Below are positions 62,150 to 64,000 of a DNA stretch of 64,000 nucleotides, piece after piece. The notes beneath the pieces were generated by a model. That model did no database searches, was not told the origin of the DNA, and saw nothing but the letters and a program-made list of their open reading frames with translations. Each line of letters opens with the position of its first letter. Positions within the stretch are counted from its first letter, which is position 1. The stretch comes from Paraclostridium tenue (GTDB lineage Bacteria; Bacillota; Clostridia; Peptostreptococcales; Peptostreptococcaceae): the NCBI RefSeq assembly GCF_039521565.1, contig NZ_BAAACP010000009.1, positions 62,001 to 126,000 on the forward strand. Reading direction: 5' to 3'. Made by a program: the position numbers and the translations under genes.

Positions 62150-63052
62150 TTAACCTTTTGCAGCCATTAAAACCCCTAATGCTATGGAATTTAACTTAGT
62201 TTCCTCACTATCCGCTCTAGAAGTTAATATTATTGGTGCTTTAGCTCCAACTATGATACCAGCATTTTTACTTTCAGAGAAAAACACTAATGATTTATAT
62301 AGTATATTTCCAGCTTCTATATCTGGAGCCAAAAGTATATCTGCTTTACCTGCAATTGGATTATCTATTCCCTTATGTTTAGCCGCTTCTTCTGATACTG
62401 CATTATCTAAAGCAAAAGGACCTCCCACTATACATCCTTTTATTTCCCCATTTTTACACATATCCTCTAAATTTTTAGCATCTACTGTATCTGGCATCTT
62501 AGGATTTACTTTTTCCTTTGCACAGACTATTGCTACTTTAGGGATTTCTATATCTAAAGCATTAGTTACAACACATGCATTTTCTATAATTTGTTTCTTT
62601 GCTTTTAAGTCTGGCGCTAAATTCATAGCAGCATCAGTTATAAAGAAAAGCCTATCATATCCTTTAACATCAAATACCGCAACATGACTTAGTATATTCC
62701 CAGTTCTTAACCCCACTTCTTTATCTAAAACTGCTTTTAAAATTATTGATGTGTCTACTAAACCTTTCATTACCATATCTGCTTTACCTTCAGATACTAA
62801 ACTTACCGCTTTTAAAGATGCCTTATCTAAGTCTTTTTCTTCTATTAATTCATATTCATTCAAATCTATATTTAATTCATTTGCTATACTTTTTGTTTTT
62901 TCTATATCTCCCACTAATATAGCCTTTGCTATGCCTTCTCTTTTAGCTATATCAACAGCTATTAAAACTTCCTTGTCTTGTGAACAAGCTACTGATATAG
63001 TTTTAGGACCCCTTTCCTTAGCATACTTAATTACATCATTAAAACTTCTCAA
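62150..63052 (-). CDS. ptb: Phosphate butyryltransferase
   Basis: A 300-residue enzyme converting acyl-CoA and phosphate to acyl phosphate. RGPKTISVACSQDKEVL near the start, the central FFITDAAMNLAPDL and the C-terminal GIIVGAKAPIILTSRADS match the phosphotransacetylase-like fold. The start is TTG, following GGGGTGACG. First gene of the ptb-buk-NTPase-oxidoreductase run. A cre-like sequence is upstream at 63084-63099. Confidence 0.94.
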   Translation of the reverse strand: MRSFNDVIKYAKERGPKTISVACSQDKEVLIAVDIAKREGIAKAILVGDIEKTKSIANELNIDLNEYELIEEKDLDKASLKAVSLVSEGKADMVMKGLVDTSIILKAVLDKEVGLRTGNILSHVAVFDVKGYDRLFFITDAAMNLAPDLKAKKQIIENACVVTNALDIEIPKVAIVCAKEKVNPKMPDTVDAKNLEDMCKNGEIKGCIVGGPFALDNAVSEEAAKHKGIDNPIAGKADILLAPDIEAGNILYKSLVFFSESKNAGIIVGAKAPIILTSRADSEETKLNSIALGVLMAAKG

Positions 63053-63083
63053 TACGTCACCCCATTTTATATATAAAGTTTTT

Positions 63084-63099
63084 ATGAAATTGTTTTCCT
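63084..63099 (-). promoter_or_regulatory. Candidate CcpA cre site upstream of ptb
   Basis: The minus strand reads AGGAAAACAATTTCAT, 14 of 16 positions of the C. difficile-type cre as I recall it. It lies about 35 bp upstream of the TTG start and overlaps the expected -35 region of ptb. Confidence 0.35.
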
Positions 63100-63129
63100 C
63101 TACATTTTTATCATATATCTAAAATAAAA

Positions 63130-63179
63130 AAGATGCAACAATAATTATTTATTTAACTTAGTAATTTTTGTTGCATCTT
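63130..63179 (-). terminator. Terminator after cdaR
   Basis: AAGATGCAACA and TGTTGCATCTT enclose an AT-rich loop. TTTTTTATTTT follows on the minus strand, 12 bp past the cdaR stop. Confidence 0.8.
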
Positions 63180-63190
63180 GTTATATTAAT

Positions 63191-64000
63191 TTATATCTCT
63201 ACTATTTGAGGGTCTATCTTAACTTCTTTAAAATCATATTTGCTTTTATATTTTATACTATATTTTCCTTCTCCTTTTGACTTATCAGTCATATCTATAT
63301 AAAGTTGTATATCATCTTTACTTAAATCTTTAATTTCATCTGAATGTACAATAGTAACTTTTATATCATCCGGAACTTTACTTAAATCTAATTTTGCGTC
63401 TATGTTACTTTCTTTATTAAGAATATCTATATTTGACTTTGGTATAACAAATTCACTTGTTATATTTTTATCTACATCTATCTTAACACTTGAAATATTA
63501 TCATTCACTTTTATTCCATTTGGAATATCAAGTCCAATATCAACACTGTTTACATCTTTTAAATCCTCTATTTTAACAGGTTTAGTACTTATAATATTTA
63601 TTTTATCTAATACTTCTTTTTTTCCTTCTATAGTAATTTCATTTGGAGATAGTTTGTAATTTTTTATAATTTTTTCCCCTTCACTACTTCCTTCTAATTT
63701 TAATTTAACAGGAACTACTTTTTGTTGTAAGAACTTGACTGTAGCAACTACAAAATCATCTTCTAATTTTACATCTTCTACTTCATTTCCTGATTTGTCT
63801 ACAGGCACCAATTTAACCTTAGTAGAAAAATCTTTTTCTTTTTTATCAACATCTACAGTTGCTTTTATACTAGTTACTTTATTAACAACACTTCTAGGTC
63901 CAGTAACATTTGCTGTTTTTTTACTAATTTCTATATTATCAATATTTATATTTGATTTTCCTTTTGTACTTACTTCTATACTTCTTTTTTCATCTACAAC
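63191..64000 (-). CDS. cdaR: CdaR/YbbR-domain protein (partial, 5' end outside window)
   Basis: The frame is open from the stop at 63191 to the window edge (269 residues seen); an apparent start at 63811 is internal. Repeated beta-strand units of about 80-90 residues (for example VTGPRSVVNKVTSIKATVDV and IEGKKEVLDKINIISTKPVKI) are typical of YbbR domains. CdaR is an extracellular membrane-anchored regulator of the diadenylate cyclase CdaA, which makes c-di-AMP. cdaA would be expected just beyond the edge. The name depends on that neighbour, which is not visible. Confidence 0.8.
   Translation of the reverse strand, partial: VVDEKRSIEVSTKGKSNINIDNIEISKKTANVTGPRSVVNKVTSIKATVDVDKKEKDFSTKVKLVPVDKSGNEVEDVKLEDDFVVATVKFLQQKVVPVKLKLEGSSEGEKIIKNYKLSPNEITIEGKKEVLDKINIISTKPVKIEDLKDVNSVDIGLDIPNGIKVNDNISSVKIDVDKNITSEFVIPKSNIDILNKESNIDAKLDLSKVPDDIKVTIVHSDEIKDLSKDDIQLYIDMTDKSKGEGKYSIKYKSKYDFKEVKIDPQIVEI

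Noticed and set aside
62184..62687. Plus-strand frame of 167 codons antisense to ptb
   Set aside because: The opposite strand encodes a clear ptb; the long frame is a by-product of its codon pattern.
63191..63811. Complete 206-residue protein at the right end
   Set aside because: The frame stays open to the window edge with YbbR repeats, so the apparent start is internal and the gene is partial.

Overview
The window reads as chromosomal DNA of a low-GC, Gram-positive, anaerobic spore-former of the class Clostridia, most likely family Peptostreptococcaceae (relatives of Clostridioides, Paeniclostridium, Romboutsia). The grounds are AT-rich codon usage, strong AGGAGG or AGGGGG ribosome sites often paired with TTG starts, sporulation genes (spoIIID, spoIIQ, spoIID, yyaC), a carbon monoxide dehydrogenase, an NAD-type glutamate dehydrogenase, a 2-oxoacid:ferredoxin oxidoreductase and a ptb-buk pair. 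From memory, much of the gene order resembles the early part of the C. difficile chromosome. Species cannot be fixed from the sequence alone. There are no rRNA or tRNA genes, insertion sequences, prophage or CRISPR arrays.

Layout: 1-1.5 kb holds a partial YeiH-type membrane protein divergent from a LysR regulator. 1.5-5.9 kb is a pyrBCKDE operon with a PyrR-type RNA site next to the pyrB ribosome site. 6-9.1 kb has a secreted NlpC/P60 wall hydrolase and gluD. 9.2-13.7 kb is a carbon monoxide dehydrogenase module (cooS, CooF-like ferredoxin, flavin-NAD oxidoreductase) followed by a P-loop protein with an Asp23-like C-terminus. 13.8-19.5 kb has a CapA-like protein, a small 2[4Fe-4S] ferredoxin, rex, an ABC-F protein and a MATE exporter. 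19.5-29.4 kb is a complete glycogen operon (glgB, glgC, glgD, glgA, glgP and a GH13 amylase). 29.6-32.3 kb is tsaE-tsaB-rimI-tsaD. 32.4-38.8 kb has a GNAT-like protein, an FMN-riboswitch-controlled ribU, an amidohydrolase, tex and prfB with its programmed frameshift.

38.8-47.3 kb has secA, hpf (raiA), a structured RNA that I assign to the raiA motif, comFC, recD2 and metK under a SAM-I riboswitch. 47.4-54 kb has yyaC, fabZ, an mbl-type mreB, spoIIID, spoIIQ, spoIID, murA and ywmB. 54-57.5 kb is glmM-glmS with a glmS ribozyme between them. 57.6-63.1 kb is a fermentation operon (ptb, buk, a P-loop NTPase, and the four subunits of a 2-oxoacid:ferredoxin oxidoreductase). The window ends in a partial cdaR.

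Most genes are on the minus strand. The window is rich in RNA-level control: a PyrR site, an FMN riboswitch, a SAM-I riboswitch, the glmS ribozyme, the prfB frameshift and the raiA-motif RNA. The most rewarding region is 42.2-42.8 kb, where a GC-rich structured RNA with its own promoter and terminator is followed by a leader carrying two exact Spo0A boxes, DnaA-box-like sites and a possible sigma-H promoter before hpf. Other points of interest are a comFC frame with no canonical start codon, CodY-like and Rex-like sites upstream of cooS, and a hairpin placed exactly where glmS ribozyme cleavage would leave the 3' end of glmM mRNA.
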